In this document: positions 4,961 to 7,092 of the stretch, one piece after another
Layout: each line of letters opens with the position of its first letter
How positions within the stretch are numbered: position 1 is the stretch's first letter
Source of the DNA: DATKBT01 sp035546295
GTDB taxonomy: Bacteria > Acidobacteriota > Thermoanaerobaculia > Multivoradales > Multivoraceae
Reading direction: 5' to 3'
DNA length: 7,092 nt
NCBI GenBank assembly: GCA_035546295.1
Contig: DATKBT010000172.1
Span: forward strand, 1 to 7,092
Position numbers and translations under genes: made by a program
Notes under the pieces: model-generated
The model's input: only the letters and a program-made list of their open reading frames with translations
Database searches by the model: none
What the model was told of the DNA's origin: nothing

Positions 4961-7092
4961 GCCGCCGTCACCGCCCGCCGGCGACAACCGCTCTCGATGA
5001 GGCCGGCCGGGCTTCCTCCGTGCCGTCGGGGCTCGGTGCGCGCGGGGGGATCGTCCTCGCTCTCTTCCTGGCGAGCGCGCCGCTGCTGGCCCAGCCCGCG
5101 GTCTATGAGACGGAGCCCAACGACACCCCCGCCGAAGCAAACCGCGTCACCGGCGCGGTGAAGCTCATCGGCGCGATGGGGCCGCGCGACCAGGACGGCT
5201 GGCTGTGGACGGTCTCCGACGTCGACGCGCAGAAGCGCTGGACCTTCGAGCTCGACGGCATCCCGGGCGCGCTCACCGTGGTCGACGTGCTGCGGCTCGA
5301 GTACGCGGACAACGGCGTCGACGTGACGGACAGGAAGAAGCTGCTGACGATCGGCAGCCGCGACGGCTCGAAGCCGGCGATCGCGGAGGATCTCGTGTTC
5401 GAGCCGGGCGAGTACCTGCTGGGTGTGGCGCACGCGGGCGGGGGAACGGCGGGGTCCGGCGGCGGCTCGGACGCAGGCTCAGGCTTCCGGCCGCCGATCG
5501 GGAGCCTGAGCTTCGGCGAGTCGCCGGCGGGCGCGGCGGCCCCGGCCGCTGCACCCGCCGCCGAGCAGCCGGGTGGCTACCGCCTCACGATCCGCGAGGG
5601 CAGCCGGCTTCTCCTCGACCCCAACCCGAAGCCGCACGACTCACGCGAGACGGCGCAGAGCCTGCGGCCGGGCTCGGAGCACGGCGGGTTCACCGTCGAG
5701 AAGGCGGCCTGGTACGAGCTGCGCCTGGGCGAGCAGGAGGCAGCCGAGAGCTGGGAGATCGCGGCGCAGGTGCCGGTCGGCCGGACGGCGAGCGCGTTCC
5801 TGCGCGACGCCGCGGGCAAGGAGCTCTCCCGCACGAACACCGACGCACGGGGCAGGCTCGCGTTCCGCGACCTCGGGCTCGCCGCCGGCACCTACCTCGT
5901 CGACGTCCAGGAGGGGACGGGCGGGACGATCCTGGCGGTGGCGGCGCGCTCGATCGGCCAGCGCATCGAGGGCGCCGAGGCCGAGCCCAACGACGCCTGG
6001 AACAAGGCCAACCGGGCCGACCTGGCGCAGCCGCTCACCGGCCGCATGGGGAAGGCGGGCGAGTCCGACTATTTCTCGTTCACGCTCGACGAGGCCGTGG
6101 CCGATCGACTGCTGACGCTCGCCCTCGAGGCTCCCGCCGAGGCCTCGCTGCGCTTCTGTCTGCTCGACGGCGCGGGCCGGCCGCTGCAGTGCCGCGATCG
6201 CAAGGGCGGCGTCGAGCTGGTCGATCTCCTGCTCGCGCCCGGGGAGTACGGCATCCTCGTCGCCCGCGGCCCGGAGGGGACCGCTTACACCGTGCGTCTC
6301 ACTGCCGGCGGCGAGCCGCAGCCCGGCGTCGAGGTCGAGCCCAACGACACGGTGGAGCTGGCGAGCGCGGTTCCCACCAACAACCGCGTCAAGGGCCGCT
6401 TCGCCGGTGCGGACGACGTCGACTTCTACCGCGTCGTGGTCACCTCGGAGCCCCAGCTCTGGCGCTTCCAGGTCATGGGCGACGGCATCCACGAGGTGGC
6501 CTACCACGACGGGGCGGGCATCCAGGGCCAGCGCGTGCGCGCGCAGGGCGGCCAGCGTCGGGTGCGACTCGAGAACGTGTTCCTCCTGCCGGGCGAGCAC
6601 AGCGTCTCGGTCACCGGAAGGTCGGAGGGGGACTACACCCTCCTGGCGCTGCCGATCGGTCCACCCGACCCCGACGGCGAGCGCGAGCCGAACGACGACA
6701 CCAGCCGCATGCAGCTCCTTCGTTTCGGACAGACCCGGACCGGGCTGCTCGAGGACCCCTCCGACCAGGACAACTACCGTTTCTTCCTCGCCGACTGGGA
6801 CCACATCCGCCTCGAGGTGAAGCCGCCGGCCGACGGCGCGATCCATGCCCACCTCTACTGGGACACTGTGCCGTTCCGCCAGTCGGCGCCCGCGCAGCCC
6901 GGGCAGCCGCTGGTGCTCGTAGGGTTGTTTCCTCCGGGCGACTACCGGCTGGCGCTGTCGGCTCTCAAGACCAGCGAGGCCGAGTACGCCCTGAGCCTCG
7001 AGCGCCGGGATCGCTTCGCCTGCCCCGCCGACTGCGAGCCCAACGACGATCCGGCCTTCGCGAATCCGGTTCCGCCGACGCTGGTCGTCGAG
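4957..7092 (+). CDS. Large exported multi-PPC repeat protein, 3' end beyond right edge
   Basis: 712 codons are visible and open to the window edge. Translation starts at TTG, overlapping the previous stop. Residues 1-31 are a long n-region, 32-45 the hydrophobic core of a signal peptide (IVLALFLASAPLLA), with probable cleavage after A45. The mature chain is a tandem array of PPC-type domains (the pre-peptidase C-terminal family, usually found at the C-termini of secreted peptidases). EPND signatures start at residues 53, 343, 461, 577 and 694, with a degenerate copy (DPNPKPHD) at 221. Each is followed by an aspartate-rich D.D.(Y/F/W) strand: RDQDGWLW, GESDYFSF, DDVDFYRV and SDQDNYRF; the degenerate copy has EKAAWYEL instead. 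Copies end in PGEY or PGDY strands. Residues 161-205 are a Gly/Ala/Ser/Pro-rich insertion in copy 1. Cysteine pairs occur at FCLLDGAGRPLQC in copy 3 and CPADC just before the last copy. No peptidase or other catalytic domain is visible. It is probably a surface or secreted protein; anything further lies downstream of the window. Confidence 0.88.
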   Translation, partial: MSRRHRPPATTALDEAGRASSVPSGLGARGGIVLALFLASAPLLAQPAVYETEPNDTPAEANRVTGAVKLIGAMGPRDQDGWLWTVSDVDAQKRWTFELDGIPGALTVVDVLRLEYADNGVDVTDRKKLLTIGSRDGSKPAIAEDLVFEPGEYLLGVAHAGGGTAGSGGGSDAGSGFRPPIGSLSFGESPAGAAAPAAAPAAEQPGGYRLTIREGSRLLLDPNPKPHDSRETAQSLRPGSEHGGFTVEKAAWYELRLGEQEAAESWEIAAQVPVGRTASAFLRDAAGKELSRTNTDARGRLAFRDLGLAAGTYLVDVQEGTGGTILAVAARSIGQRIEGAEAEPNDAWNKANRADLAQPLTGRMGKAGESDYFSFTLDEAVADRLLTLALEAPAEASLRFCLLDGAGRPLQCRDRKGGVELVDLLLAPGEYGILVARGPEGTAYTVRLTAGGEPQPGVEVEPNDTVELASAVPTNNRVKGRFAGADDVDFYRVVVTSEPQLWRFQVMGDGIHEVAYHDGAGIQGQRVRAQGGQRRVRLENVFLLPGEHSVSVTGRSEGDYTLLALPIGPPDPDGEREPNDDTSRMQLLRFGQTRTGLLEDPSDQDNYRFFLADWDHIRLEVKPPADGAIHAHLYWDTVPFRQSAPAQPGQPLVLVGLFPPGDYRLALSALKTSEAEYALSLERRDRFACPADCEPNDDPAFANPVPPTLVVE
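5113..7092 (+). repeat. Tandem PPC-type protein repeats (six copies, last one cut by the edge)
   Basis: This repeat is visible at protein level. Copies begin at about 5113, 5617 (degenerate), 5983, 6337, 6685 and 7036. Spacing between the last five starts is 122, 118, 116 and 117 residues. The first interval is 168 residues, which falls to about 123 once the low-complexity insertion at 5437-5571 is removed. The shared pattern is E-P-N-D, a short helix or coil ending in a residue pair before a glycine, a D-x-D-x-aromatic strand, and a closing (P)G(E/D)Y strand followed by Y-x-L. DNA identity between copies is low, so the duplications are old. Confidence 0.85.
5437..5571 (+). repeat. Gly/Ala/Ser/Pro low-complexity insertion within PPC copy 1
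   Basis: Residues 161-205 of the large protein are dominated by Gly, Ala, Ser and Pro (GGGTAGSGGGSD early, then an Ala/Pro run ending in EQP). The insertion lies between the FEPGEYLLGVAHA strand and the GGYRLTI strand, which are adjacent in the other copies. It therefore reads as a long flexible loop, not a domain boundary. The reading frame stays open on both sides. Confidence 0.6.

Noticed and set aside
4298..5010. Twin-arginine export signals in the third and fourth plus-strand proteins
   Set aside because: RRRR and SRRH are present near the N-termini, but neither has the S-R-R-x-F-L-K pattern close to its hydrophobic core, so Sec export is more likely.
5641..6852. 403-codon minus-strand frame antisense to the PPC protein
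   Set aside because: It mirrors the PPC codons, with valine/leucine/histidine runs typical of the antisense frame in GC-rich genes; the plus frame has regular domain repeats.

Overview
The window is very GC-rich, and its genes use GTG and TTG starts alongside ATG, with GGAGG-type ribosome binding sites. One product is a lipoprotein and several others carry export signals. This suggests a high-GC diderm bacterium of the myxobacterial, acidobacterial or planctomycete kind, probably environmental. The sequence holds no rRNA or housekeeping marker that would fix the lineage. I see no tRNA, rRNA, CRISPR array, insertion sequence or phage gene.

Layout: (1) positions 1-997, minus strand: the 5' part of a gene leaving the left edge. 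It encodes a mostly helical protein with one hydrophobic export or anchor segment and a TPR-like helical pair. (2) 998-1306: a divergent intergenic region. (3) 1307-4960, plus strand: three complete genes. The first is a lipoprotein with a small PsbP/MOG1-like domain (205 aa). The second is a 775-aa periplasmic protein with a signal peptide, a transglutaminase-like fold that has lost all three catalytic residues, a long conserved-looking middle, a C-terminal membrane helix and a cysteine-containing tail. The third is a second exported PsbP/MOG1-like protein (about 220 aa). (4) 4957 to the right edge: the first 712 residues of a large exported protein made of tandem PPC-type 'EPND' repeats of about 117-122 residues (five clear, one degenerate). 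A 45-residue Gly/Ala/Ser/Pro-rich insertion splits the first repeat.

The plus-strand genes are packed like an operon: 61 bases between genes 1 and 2, a probable 16-base overlap between 2 and 3, and a TTGA start/stop overlap between 3 and 4. All four products appear to act at or outside the inner membrane, and none has a recognisable catalytic site in the window. The best reading is an uncharacterised cell-envelope or secretion-related locus built from binding and scaffold folds. That joint role is inference from domain type and gene order. The largest protein continues beyond the window, so its C-terminal part, which may hold its effector domain, cannot be seen.
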